From Roseovarius sp. MMSF_3281 (GTDB lineage: Bacteria > Pseudomonadota > Alphaproteobacteria > Rhodobacterales > Rhodobacteraceae), in assembly GCF_030733685.1 (NCBI RefSeq), contig NZ_JASHIM010000016.1, positions 40,340 through 104,339 of the forward strand: a stretch of DNA of 64,000 nucleotides. Direction: 5' to 3'. Below the pieces are notes generated by a model. It ran no database searches. It saw only the letters and a program-made list of their open reading frames with translations, and had not been told where the DNA came from. Shown one piece after another: positions 33,700-42,847 of the stretch (positions are counted from its first letter, which is position 1; each line of letters begins with the position of its first letter). The position numbers and the translations under genes are program-made.

Positions 33700-35382
33700 T
33701 CAACCGCTGATCTTGGGATCGTTCGGGTCGATCTGTGCCGTGGCGGCATCGCCCACGTTGTCCACGCCCCGTTCTTCCAGAAGGGTTGTCAGCCACTCGG
33801 GGTCCATTTCCGGGACCGAACTGAGCAGCAGGTCGGTATAGGGGTGGTGTGGCGGGGTGAACATTTTTGTCTTCGGCCCCTGCTCCACCACCTTGCCGTG
33901 CTGCATGACAACCACCTCGTCGGCGATGGATCGCACCGTCGCCAGATCGTGGGTGATGAACATATAGGCAAGGTTCAGCTCTTTCTGAAGACGATCCAAG
34001 AGCTTCAGGATGCCCTCGGCCACCAGCTGGTCAAGCGCCGAGGTGACCTCGTCGCAGACGATAAAGGTGGGTTCCGCCGCCAGTGCCCGGGCAATACCGA
34101 TCCGCTGTTTCTGACCGCCCGAAAGTTCCGGCGGGTAGCGGTTGTAGTACTTGGATGGCTCAAGCTCGATCAGGTCGAGAAGTTCATCCACCCGGTTCTT
34201 GAGGGCCGCACCACTTAGACCCGAATAGAACTGGGCCGGGCGCCCGATGATTTCGGCGATCTTCACCTTGGGGTTCAGCGCGGTATCGGCCATCTGATAG
34301 ATCATCTGGCATTGTCGCAACTGATCCTTGGTGCGGTTCCGGTAATCGGGCGGGAAAGGTTCGCCCTTGAACAGCACCTCGCCCTTGGAGGGCGGCAGAA
34401 GGCCGGTGATCACCCGCGCCGTCGTGGATTTACCCGAACCGGATTCGCCCACCACGGCAACGGTCATCCCCTCGTAGACATCAAAGCTGACGTCATCGAG
34501 CACCTTGTCACCGCCGGTATAGGAGGCATCCACATTGCGCACAGAGATCAGGGGCGTGCCATCCTTGGGACGCTCTTTTTGATCGCGCTTGAAGCTGCGG
34601 ACGGCCCAAAGCGACTTGGTATAGTCTTCCTTGGGGCTGTCGAGCATCTCCTTGGTGGGGGCCTCTTCGACTTCCTCGCCCTTGAGCAACACCTTGATCG
34701 TGTCGGCCATCTGCGCCACGACGGCAAGGTCGTGGGTGATGTAGATGGCAGCGGTGTTGTACTCGTCCACGATGTCGCGGATCGCGGCCAGCACCTCGAT
34801 CTGGGTGGTCACGTCAAGCGCCGTTGTCGGCTCATCGAAGATGATCAGATCGGGTTTGCAGGACATGGCCATGGCGGTCATCGCGCGCTGCAACTGCCCG
34901 CCCGACACCTGGTGCGGGTAACGAAAGCCGATTTCCTGTGGGTTCGGAAGGCGCAGCTTTTCGTAAAGCTCCATCGCGTCTTCCTGGGCTTCGGTCCGCT
35001 TTTTCAAGCGGTACTGAAGCGGGGCCTCGCTGTACTGATCAATCAGCTTGTGCGAGGGGTTAAAGGACGCGGCGGCGGACTGTGCCACATAGGCGATGCG
35101 ATGCCCGCGCAGGGCGCGTTTCTCGCTTTCGCTGGCCGTGGTCAGTTCCATCCCGTCAAACTCGATCGAGCCGTTCGAGATACGCGTGCCGTCGCGGGCA
35201 TAGCCCATGGCGGCCGCGCCGATGGTGGATTTCCCGGCGCCCGATTCCCCGATGAGGCCAAGCACCTCACCGCGGTGGAGGGTCAGATCGACACCTTTGA
35301 TGATGTCGACCCAAGTTTCATCGGAGTAGCCCTGAATCTCCAGGTCTTTGATTTCCAGCAGGACTTCTTTCTTGTTTGTCAT
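33700..35382 (-). CDS. Peptide-type ABC transporter, fused ATPase (DppD-DppF like)
   Basis: 560 residues with two complete nucleotide-binding domains. First: Walker [10 protein letters not shown], signature [16 protein letters not shown], Walker [13 protein letters not shown]. Second: [37 protein letters not shown]. It powers the permease pair encoded just upstream (7-bp gap). The fusion of the normally separate DppD and DppF ATPases is common for this class. Substrate unknown. Confidence 0.95.
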   Translation of the reverse strand: MTNKKEVLLEIKDLEIQGYSDETWVDIIKGVDLTLHRGEVLGLIGESGAGKSTIGAAAMGYARDGTRISNGSIEFDGMELTTASESEKRALRGHRIAYVAQSAAASFNPSHKLIDQYSEAPLQYRLKKRTEAQEDAMELYEKLRLPNPQEIGFRYPHQVSGGQLQRAMTAMAMSCKPDLIIFDEPTTALDVTTQIEVLAAIRDIVDEYNTAAIYITHDLAVVAQMADTIKVLLKGEEVEEAPTKEMLDSPKEDYTKSLWAVRSFKRDQKERPKDGTPLISVRNVDASYTGGDKVLDDVSFDVYEGMTVAVVGESGSGKSTTARVITGLLPPSKGEVLFKGEPFPPDYRNRTKDQLRQCQMIYQMADTALNPKVKIAEIIGRPAQFYSGLSGAALKNRVDELLDLIELEPSKYYNRYPPELSGGQKQRIGIARALAAEPTFIVCDEVTSALDQLVAEGILKLLDRLQKELNLAYMFITHDLATVRSIADEVVVMQHGKVVEQGPKTKMFTPPHHPYTDLLLSSVPEMDPEWLTTLLEERGVDNVGDAATAQIDPNDPKISG

Positions 35383-35388
35383 CTTCGA

Positions 35389-36450
35389 TTACTCCTTCAG
35401 TCCCGAGGAACGATGCAACATCCAGTCCACCACGAAGTTGACCCCAACCGTCAGCAAGGCAATCGCCGCTGCCGGGATCAGGGGTGTGATGTCACCGAAT
35501 GAGATCAAGGTTGCGTTTTCGCGCACCATCGAACCCCAGTCCGCCGTCGGCGGCTGAATACCAAGGCCAAGGAACGACAGGCCCGCGACAAGCAGGAACA
35601 CGAAGCAGAATTCCAACCCGAATTCCGCAACCAGTGGCGCGGTGGAGTTGGGAAGGATTTCGCGGCGGATGAGGTACCATGTTCCTTCACCGCGCAGCTT
35701 GGCCGCTTCGATATAGTCCATGACGACCACGTTGCCCGCCACCGCCCGTGTCAGGCGGAAAACGCGCGGCGCGTAAATCACCGCAACGGCGATGATGATC
35801 ACATGAATATGCGGGCCAAAGATCGACAGCATCAGCAGGGCGAAGATCAGCGACGGGATCGACATGATCACGTCGGCCACCCGGCCCATGAACTGATCGA
35901 ACCAGCCGCCTTTCGTCGCGGCCAGAAGTCCGGCCAGCGCCCCCAGAACAAAGGCTGCGATCGTCGCGGCAAGGGCCAGCCCCACCGAGTTTCGCGCACC
36001 ATAGATGATACGGCTAAACATATCGCGGCCCAACTGATCGGCCCCGAGAAGCATGTTTTGGTCCGGTGGCGCAAAGGCCGAGGCGATCACCTCGGCTTCG
36101 CCATGCGGCGCGATCCACGGGGCAAAAACCCCCATAACCGCGTAAGTAAACATGACGAACATGCCGAAAGCGGCTGTCATCGGCGCGGTGCGCAGTTCCT
36201 TGCCCATCTCATCCGATGCTATCTGTATCAGGAATTCGCGGAAGGCGTAGGACACCATGGCCGCAAGCCCAAGCAATGCCGCGCAGATGGCCACCGCCTT
36301 GAGGGCGGCGGGGCCGCCGATGATCCCCAAGATGAAGGAAACCAAGGTCAGGCCGAAGGCCACCAGGAAGATCTGCCGCTTGTTGAAGAACGCCGCCAGA
36401 CAGGACGTCCCAAGAAGCAGGGTGTAGTATATGATTACAAACCAGCTCAT
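35389..36450 (-). CDS. ABC transporter permease (DppC type) with N-terminal extension
   Basis: 353 residues. The C-terminal two-thirds is a normal DppC permease (NMLLGADQLGRDMFSRIIYGARNSV; the EAA loop in EAAKLRGEGTWYLIRREILPN). About 90 residues with roughly three extra membrane segments precede it (VIIYYTLLLGTSCLAAFF and onward); usual DppC proteins are ~280-300 residues. It pairs with the DppB-type permease 14 bp upstream. Confidence 0.93.
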   Translation of the reverse strand: MSWFVIIYYTLLLGTSCLAAFFNKRQIFLVAFGLTLVSFILGIIGGPAALKAVAICAALLGLAAMVSYAFREFLIQIASDEMGKELRTAPMTAAFGMFVMFTYAVMGVFAPWIAPHGEAEVIASAFAPPDQNMLLGADQLGRDMFSRIIYGARNSVGLALAATIAAFVLGALAGLLAATKGGWFDQFMGRVADVIMSIPSLIFALLMLSIFGPHIHVIIIAVAVIYAPRVFRLTRAVAGNVVVMDYIEAAKLRGEGTWYLIRREILPNSTAPLVAEFGLEFCFVFLLVAGLSFLGLGIQPPTADWGSMVRENATLISFGDITPLIPAAAIALLTVGVNFVVDWMLHRSSGLKE

Positions 36451-36464
36451 TTGTTTCTACTCCC

Positions 36465-37421
36465 TTACTTCGGATGCCGCAGACGCGGATTGGTGAGAAT
36501 GGCGCCAACGTCCGCTGCGAGGTTGAGCAGGATGAAGGTTGCCGCGAAGATCAGGCAGCAGGCCTGCACAACGGGGAAGTCACGCTTCGACACCGCGTCA
36601 ACCAAGGCTTGGCCGATACCGGGATAAACGAAGACCACTTCCACAAGCACAACGCCGGTGATCAGGTAGGCAAGGTTCAACGCCACAACGTTGATGATCG
36701 GCGCCCATGCGTTCGGCAGGGCGTGTTTGACGATCACCTTCCACGGTGGCGCGCCTTTCAGGCGTGCCATCTCGATATAGGGCGACGCCAGAAGGTTGAT
36801 AATCGCCGCCCGCGTCATCCGCATCATATGCGCCATGACCACCAGAACCAGCGTGAGTGCCGGAAGGAAGGTCCGGATCAGCAATTCGCCAAGGGTCATG
36901 TCCTCGCTAAGGCTCGAAATCGCGGGGAACATTTGCCATTTCACCGCGAAGAAAAGGATCAGGATGTAACCCAGAAAGAATTCCGGCGACGAAATGAAGC
37001 TCAGTGTCACCACGTTGGCGACCCGGTCGAAGATCGAATTGCGCAAAAGTGCGACGATCACACCAAGCACGATGGCCACCGGCACGGCGATCACGGCAGC
37101 ATAGGCCGCAAGGAAAAGCGTGTTCATGAACCGCTCACCAATCACTGCGGTCACCCGCTCGCCCGTCACGATCGAATTGCCGAAATCCAGAAAGACCGCG
37201 CCCGAGAGCCAGTCCAAATACCGCATGATGGCGGGTTGATCGAGGCCCATTTGCTTGCGCAATGCGGCCAGGTTTTCTTCGGTAGCGCCTTGTCCCAGAA
37301 CCGCCTGAGCGATGTCGCCCGGCAGCAATTCGACCATGAAGAAGATAATGATCGAAATGACGAATAGAATGAATACGCCGAGACCGAGCCGTTTACCTAC
37401 CAGCCCTAGAATGTCTCCCAT
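36465..37421 (-). CDS. ABC transporter permease (DppB type)
   Basis: 318 residues, six membrane segments. N-terminal FILFVISIIIFFMVELLPGDIA is the classical DppB start, and MARLKGAPPWKVIVKHALPNAW is the EAA loop that docks on the ATPase. With the DppC partner it forms the membrane channel of an oligopeptide/nickel/opine-class importer. The gap 37422-37630 towards the binding protein contains only the terminator. Confidence 0.95.
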   Translation of the reverse strand: MGDILGLVGKRLGLGVFILFVISIIIFFMVELLPGDIAQAVLGQGATEENLAALRKQMGLDQPAIMRYLDWLSGAVFLDFGNSIVTGERVTAVIGERFMNTLFLAAYAAVIAVPVAIVLGVIVALLRNSIFDRVANVVTLSFISSPEFFLGYILILFFAVKWQMFPAISSLSEDMTLGELLIRTFLPALTLVLVVMAHMMRMTRAAIINLLASPYIEMARLKGAPPWKVIVKHALPNAWAPIINVVALNLAYLITGVVLVEVVFVYPGIGQALVDAVSKRDFPVVQACCLIFAATFILLNLAADVGAILTNPRLRHPK

Positions 37422-37590
37422 CTGTTCCCTCCTGCTGTTGTGCGTCGGGCCAAGCCACCAGTGGGCCGGACGTAGACGCCATAACAGTGTTATTGCCCTT
37501 TGCTCCTTTAGGGGGATCCCCTTGGATTATTCGGGCTAGTGGCCTTGTCGCAGTCTTGTAGGTGACCTTTCAGCGGCAAGGCAGTGAAAA

Positions 37591-37617
37591 GGCCCGGCGC
37601 AAAGGTTGCGCCGGGCC
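37591..37617 (-). terminator. Intrinsic terminator/attenuator after the first binding protein
   Basis: Perfect 12-bp stem GGCCCGGCGCAA/TTGCGCCGGGCC with a 3-nt loop; on the minus strand it is followed by TTTTC. It lies between the binding-protein and permease genes and would leave the binding protein in excess, as is usual for such operons. Confidence 0.85.
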
Positions 37618-37630
37618 AGATTGCGTTCGC

Positions 37631-39241
37631 TTAGCCTTCGAACCACCAGCGGCTACAGGCGCGTGCGCCATCCATCTGCCAGCTGGCGGCCAGATCAGGG
37701 CCATGCTTGACGTTACTACGGCGTGCGTAGACGAAGTTCGAGAAGAAGGGGATGATCGTACCACCATCATCCTTCGCCAGAATGGCCATTTCGCGATACA
37801 TTTCAGCACGCAGATCGTTATCCACCTCGGCCTTGGCCTTCAGAAGCAGTTCATTGAACCGTTCGTTCTGCCAGTGGCTTTCGTTCCAGGCCGCGTCCTC
37901 CTTGTAAGCCAGCGAATACATCACGTCCGGTGTCGGACGCGCGCCCCACTGCACAACGCACCATGGCTTTTTCAGCCAGACGTCGGAGTAATAGCCATCG
38001 TTCGGTTCACGCTTGACCGAGATGTTGATGCCCGAAGCTTTGGCCTGCTCCGAGAACAGAACGCACATGTCAACCGACCCCGAGAAGACAGAATCCGCGA
38101 CACTGATTTCCGTGCTCAAACCTTCAGCGCCTGCTTTCTTCAGAAGCGATTTGGCCTTGTCAGGGTCATAAGCGTTCTGCTCAAGCCCTTCGGGCCAGTA
38201 CGGCATGGCCGGCGAATGATGGAAGTCATTGCCAATCGTCGATGTGCCGAAGGTGATCTTTTCCATGATCTCCTGACGGTTGATCGAATGCTTGAGCGCG
38301 TTGCGCACATCCACATTGTCGAAGGGAGCCACGTCGCAGAACATCGGCATGGTAACCGCTCCGGCCGACGGCACGTTGTCGATTTCAATGTTGGGATCGC
38401 GTTGCAGTAGCGAAAGGGTTTTCAATTCGATTTGCGTCACCGCGTCCACGTCGCCAGTGACTAGCGCTGTCTGGCGTGCGTTCGGATCGTTGAGAACCGT
38501 CACCACACACTCGTCGAAATAGGCACCTTCAAGATGCCAGTCTTCGTGGCGCACGAAGCGATAGTTCACACCGAATTCGGTTTCGACCAGCTTGTAGGGG
38601 CCACAGCCGTCGCCGGACTTCCATTCGATCGTGCCGTCATCGTTGGCCGGGCAGATTGCAAGGTGGTAATCGGTCATCAGCCAAGGCAGGTCGGCGTTGC
38701 CGCCGGCCAGTTTGACGGTGACCGTCATGTCATCGGTCTTCACCAGTTCCTCGATATCCGAGACCAGCGCAGCCGCCGCCGAGGTCGTATCTTCACCGCG
38801 GTGATGGTTGAGCGACGCGATGACATCATCCGCCGTCACCTTCTTACCGCTGTGGAAGGTAGCCTTTGGATTGATCACGAAGGTCCATTCCTTGGCGTCG
38901 GGCGATGCGCTCCATTCCTGGGCGACATCCGGGCCAAGCGATCCGTCGGGTTCGATCAGGGTCAGGTAGGCGCGAAAGGTATGCGCGACCTGAATCATCG
39001 AGAAGGTCACGTAGGTGCCGGGATCATGGGTGTCACCGGTGTTGCCGTCGTGCGCGCCAAGGCGGAATGTACCGCCACGGGTGGGCGCCGCCTTGGCCGA
39101 AGTGCCCCATAGGCCGGTTGCCGCGGAGGCGGTCATGCCCGCCGCCATCGAGTAGTTCATAAATGACCGGCGGGAAATCTTGCCGTCGCGGGCGGCATCC
39201 GCCAGCCGGTCAATTAGAACTTGGTTATCTGTTTTAGTCAT
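37631..39241 (-). CDS. ABC transporter solute-binding protein, family 5 (paralogue 1)
   Basis: 536 residues. Twin-arginine signal (GKISRRSFMNYSMAAGMTASAATGLW), so exported folded through Tat. SBP family 5 core segments include GGTFRLGAHDGNTGDTHDPG, RNALKHSINRQEIMEKI and FNELLLKAKAEVD. It delivers an unknown ligand to the permease pair downstream. Same length as the product at 39566-41176 and very similar along its whole length, so the two are a tandem duplicate. Confidence 0.94.
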   Translation of the reverse strand: MTKTDNQVLIDRLADAARDGKISRRSFMNYSMAAGMTASAATGLWGTSAKAAPTRGGTFRLGAHDGNTGDTHDPGTYVTFSMIQVAHTFRAYLTLIEPDGSLGPDVAQEWSASPDAKEWTFVINPKATFHSGKKVTADDVIASLNHHRGEDTTSAAAALVSDIEELVKTDDMTVTVKLAGGNADLPWLMTDYHLAICPANDDGTIEWKSGDGCGPYKLVETEFGVNYRFVRHEDWHLEGAYFDECVVTVLNDPNARQTALVTGDVDAVTQIELKTLSLLQRDPNIEIDNVPSAGAVTMPMFCDVAPFDNVDVRNALKHSINRQEIMEKITFGTSTIGNDFHHSPAMPYWPEGLEQNAYDPDKAKSLLKKAGAEGLSTEISVADSVFSGSVDMCVLFSEQAKASGINISVKREPNDGYYSDVWLKKPWCVVQWGARPTPDVMYSLAYKEDAAWNESHWQNERFNELLLKAKAEVDNDLRAEMYREMAILAKDDGGTIIPFFSNFVYARRSNVKHGPDLAASWQMDGARACSRWWFEG

Positions 39242-39357
39242 ATTTTCTCCCTGGAAGATTTTTTTGCGATCCTGAAGATCATTTTTTTATGCGTGCGTCG
39301 GACAAGGATTTCCTATCTCTGCACAAGGGGAATGCTCTGAAACCGACACTTTGGCAT

Positions 39358-39370
39358 CAAAACACGAAAT
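39358..39370 (-). promoter_or_regulatory. Conserved 13-bp element upstream of binding protein 1
   Basis: CAAAACACGAAAT lies 117 bp before the start codon and is repeated exactly 118 bp before the paralogue (41294-41306). Adjacent sequence CTTCTA-x-CC is also shared. The rest of 39242-39565 shows no gene. Confidence 0.5.
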
Positions 39371-39565
39371 CGGAAACACTTCTAGCCTTTCCTGCTATGT
39401 TGGAAATGAATTGGAATCGCAGAATCCCACCAAGGACGATTGAAAGTCCGCCCCGAATACCGGTCAGGGGGCGCCGTGCAGCGCACACTCGCAGCCCCGC
39501 CGGCTCGTCGGATAGACCCACCCCGGCGCCAGCAGCACCGAGGTGGATTAACTTCATGCATCGGA

Positions 39566-41176
39566 TCAGGACGAGAACCACCAGCGGCTTGGTGCGCGGG
39601 CGCCGTCCAACTCCCAGCTTGCTGCAAGGCTTTCGCCACGCATCACGTTGCTGCGACGCGCGTAGACGAAGTTATTGAACATCGGAATGATCGTGCCGCC
39701 ATCATCACGGGCGATCGTTGCCATTTCGCGATACATTTCAGCGCGCAGACTGTCATCAAGCTCGGACTTGGCCTGAAGCAGCAACTCGTTGAAGCGCTCG
39801 TTCTGCCAACGGCTTTCGTTCCAGTCGGCATCAGCCTTGTAAGCCAGGGTATACATCACATCCGGCGTCGGGCGCGCGCCCCAGGACACTGCGCAGAACG
39901 GCTTTTTCAACCAGACGTCGGAATAGTAACCGTCGTTGGGTTCACGCGTGACATTGACGGTGATGCCGGCCTGCTTGGCTTGTTCGGCGAAAAGGACGCA
40001 CATGTCGACGGCCCCCGAGAACAGGCTATCGGCCGTCGAGATGCTGACCGTGAGGTCCTCCATCCCTGCCTTCTTAAGCAGCGATTTGGCCTGGTCCGGG
40101 TCGTACTCGCGCTGCTCAACGTCTTCGGGCCAGTACGGCTGGGCCGGCGAATGGTGGAAATCGTTGCCGATCGTGGCCGCGCCAAAGGCGATTTTCTCGA
40201 TGATCTCGTTGCGGTCGATGGACAGCTTGAGCGCGTTGCGCACGTTGACATCGTCGAACGGCGCGGTGTCGCAGAACATCGGCAAGGTGATCGCGGCCGC
40301 GGACGGCACGTTTTCGACGGCGATATTGGGATCGCGCTGCAGCAACGACGATGTCTTGATATCGATCAGCGACACAGCGTCGACATCGCCGGTGACAAGC
40401 GCCGTCTGGCGCGCATTCGGGTCGTTGAGCACCAGCATCTCGACCTTGTCGAAATAGGCCCCTTCGAGGTGCCAGCCGTCATGGCGGCTGAGTTTCCAGC
40501 CGACGCCCCATTCCCCCTGGTCGATCTTATAGGGGCCCGAGCCGTCACCCGACTGCCAGTTGATACTGCCGTCGTCATTGGCAGGGCAGATGGCAAGGTG
40601 ATAATCGGTCATCAGCCAAGGCAGATCGGCGATACCGCTTTCCAGCGTAACGACAACCGCGTGATCGCCATCGGCCGCCACGTCGGTCACCGAAGACAGA
40701 AGCGATTTGGCCGCCGAGGTCGATTCCTCGCCGCGGTGATGGTTGAGCGAGGCGACCACATCCTTGGCCAGCACCGGGTTCCCGCTGTGGAACGAAGCGT
40801 TCGAGTTGATCTCGAAAGTCCAAACCGAGGCATCCTCGTTGGCCGACCAGTCGCTTGCAAGATCCGGCCCGAGCGAGCCGTCGGGCTCAATCAGTGTAAG
40901 ATAGCTGCGGTACTGGTGGGCAAGATAGATCTGCTGACGCGAGACATACTGGCCCGGGTCGTGGGTGTCGGACGAGTTCCCGTCATGCATGCCCACCTTA
41001 AAGGTGCCGCCCCGGCTTGGCTGTGCCTGCGCTTTAGTGGTCCAGAGCCCCGTGGCAGCCGTGGCGGTCATGCCCGCCGCCATCGAGTAGTTCATAAACG
41101 ACCGGCGCGAAATCTTGCCGTCGCGGGCGGCATCCGCCAGCCGGTCGATGAGAATCTGATCTTTGACCTTTGTCAT
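39566..41176 (-). CDS. ABC transporter solute-binding protein, family 5 (paralogue 2)
   Basis: 536 residues. Tat signal GKISRRSFMNYSMAAGMTATAATGLW, almost identical to paralogue 1. Core segments GGTFKVGMHDGNSSDTHDPG, RNALKLSIDRNEIIEKI and FNELLLQAKSELD. The two proteins differ at scattered positions, including the region around YEWGVGWK versus EFGVNYRF, which could change ligand preference. Farthest gene of the operon from the ATPase, with its own upstream region. Confidence 0.94.
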   Translation of the reverse strand: MTKVKDQILIDRLADAARDGKISRRSFMNYSMAAGMTATAATGLWTTKAQAQPSRGGTFKVGMHDGNSSDTHDPGQYVSRQQIYLAHQYRSYLTLIEPDGSLGPDLASDWSANEDASVWTFEINSNASFHSGNPVLAKDVVASLNHHRGEESTSAAKSLLSSVTDVAADGDHAVVVTLESGIADLPWLMTDYHLAICPANDDGSINWQSGDGSGPYKIDQGEWGVGWKLSRHDGWHLEGAYFDKVEMLVLNDPNARQTALVTGDVDAVSLIDIKTSSLLQRDPNIAVENVPSAAAITLPMFCDTAPFDDVNVRNALKLSIDRNEIIEKIAFGAATIGNDFHHSPAQPYWPEDVEQREYDPDQAKSLLKKAGMEDLTVSISTADSLFSGAVDMCVLFAEQAKQAGITVNVTREPNDGYYSDVWLKKPFCAVSWGARPTPDVMYTLAYKADADWNESRWQNERFNELLLQAKSELDDSLRAEMYREMATIARDDGGTIIPMFNNFVYARRSNVMRGESLAASWELDGARAPSRWWFSS

Positions 41177-41293
41177 GGTATTTCCCTGTTGGTTTGATTT
41201 TGTTTGTCGGTTGGAGTTGTCAACGTGCGACTCTCCAGCAAAGCTTCCCTTTCCTGTGCGTGAGTAGGCAGCTCAAATACGACATAACGATAA

Positions 41294-41306
41294 CAAAACA
41301 CGAAAT
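41294..41306 (-). promoter_or_regulatory. Conserved 13-bp element upstream of binding protein 2
   Basis: CAAAACACGAAAT, same sequence and distance as the element before paralogue 1. It sits in the AT-rich stretch 41177-41536, which otherwise has no gene; the end of rarA has no obvious terminator there. Confidence 0.5.
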
Positions 41307-41536
41307 ACGATGACCTTCTACCCTCTAGTTTGGCCATTCAATTTTTTTTTATAATTGCCCGATAGATACAGGAAATATGCCTGAATGACCGGAATATGTA
41401 TGAAAGTTGCGCATTCGGTCGCCTCAAACCCTCAGTTCCGAAAACGAAACGCGCACCCGTTTCAGGTGAAATCGAGGGGAAAACTCTCCTATTGGGCGTT
41501 TTGAGGCCCTTGTGATTCAGGGCGTGGGGACCGGCA

Positions 41537-42844
41537 CTAGTTTCGCTTGGCGCGCAGCTTGGCGAAGTAGTCAAGCCGCCTCTTCAGTTCGCGTTCGAAG
41601 CCGCGCTCGACAGGTTGATAAAGCACCGGGCGCTTCATGCCTTCAGGAAAGTAATTCTGACCGGAAAAGCCATCCTCGGCGTCGTGGTCATAATCATACC
41701 CCTCGCCATAGCCCTGCTCTTTCATCAGTTTGGTCGGAGCGTTCAGAATGTGCTTTGGGGGTGGTTGGCTTCCGGTTTTCTTGGCTTCGCGCATCGCGGC
41801 CTTATAGGCGGCATAACCAGCATTGGATTTGGGCGCGAGGGCCAGGTAGGTCACCGCCTGGCCCAGGGCCAATTCACCTTCGGGGCTGCCCAGACGTTCA
41901 TAGGTTTCCCAGGCATGCAGACAGACGGTTTGTGCCTGCGGGTCGGCAAGGCCGATGTCTTCAACCGCCATGCGGGTGATCCGCCGTGCAAGATAACGCG
42001 GGTCTTCACCACCTTCGAGCATCCGGGCGTACCAATACAAAGCGGCATCCGGATCGGAGCCGCGCACCGATTTATGCAGGGCAGAAATCAGATTGTAATG
42101 CTCATCCCCGCCCTTGTCGTACTTCGCGGCCCGCCGCATGAGGCGTGTGGTCAGCGCCTCGGTATCCAGTTTGCCCTCGACCTTCCATGCGGCCACCTGT
42201 TCGATCAGGTTCAAAAGCGCGCGGCCGTCACCATCGGACATTTCCAAAAGGGCCTCTCGCGCGGCCCCGGCCAAAGGCAGGGCGCGGCCAAGTTCAGCTT
42301 CGGCGCGCTGTGCCATACGCTCAAGGTCGGCCAGCGAAAGCCGTTCGAGAACAAGAACTTGCGACCGGCTGAGCAAGGCGGCGTTCAACTCGAAACTGGG
42401 GTTTTCCGTGGTCGCACCCACCAGAAGGATCGTGCCATCCTCCATATGTGGCAGGAACCCGTCCTGCTGTGCCTTGTTGAAGCGGTGTATCTCGTCCACG
42501 AAAAGAAGCGTCCCCTGCCCGTTTGCACGGCGGTGCTTGGCTTGCTCAAAGACCTGCTTGAGATCGGGAACACCTGTGAAAATCGCACTGATCTGCACGA
42601 AATGCAGGTCGGTTTCATCGGCCAGAAGCCGGGCAATCGTGGTTTTGCCGACACCGGGCGGGCCCCAGAAAATAAGCGATGAGAGGCTTCCAGAGGACAG
42701 CATGACGCCAAGCGGGGCCTGCTCGCCCAGCACCTGTTCCTGCCCTATGACGTCGGAAAGCGACTTGGGGCGCAGGCGGTCGGCCAGGGGGCGCGGGGCG
42801 CTATCGGGGACGGCATCCGGGGCCTGATCGAAAAGGTCGCTCAT
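41537..42844 (-). CDS. rarA: Replication-associated recombination protein RarA (MgsA)
   Basis: 435 residues, AAA+ ATPase of the clamp-loader group that acts at stalled replication forks. N-terminal PLADRLRPKSLSDVIGQEQVLG, Walker A GPPGVGKTT, Walker B LLFVDEIHRFNKAQQD, sensor GATTENPSFELN, and the C-terminal tetramerisation domain (SDPDAALYWYARMLEGGEDPRYLARR). Located 3 bp after the Deg protease gene, probably co-transcribed. Confidence 0.96.
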   Translation of the reverse strand: MSDLFDQAPDAVPDSAPRPLADRLRPKSLSDVIGQEQVLGEQAPLGVMLSSGSLSSLIFWGPPGVGKTTIARLLADETDLHFVQISAIFTGVPDLKQVFEQAKHRRANGQGTLLFVDEIHRFNKAQQDGFLPHMEDGTILLVGATTENPSFELNAALLSRSQVLVLERLSLADLERMAQRAEAELGRALPLAGAAREALLEMSDGDGRALLNLIEQVAAWKVEGKLDTEALTTRLMRRAAKYDKGGDEHYNLISALHKSVRGSDPDAALYWYARMLEGGEDPRYLARRITRMAVEDIGLADPQAQTVCLHAWETYERLGSPEGELALGQAVTYLALAPKSNAGYAAYKAAMREAKKTGSQPPPKHILNAPTKLMKEQGYGEGYDYDHDAEDGFSGQNYFPEGMKRPVLYQPVERGFERELKRRLDYFAKLRAKRN

Positions 42845-42847
42845 CGG

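Noticed and set aside
39440..41197. 585-codon plus-strand frame opposite binding protein 2
   Set aside because: A matching shadow exists opposite binding protein 1, which only reflects the homology of the two real genes.
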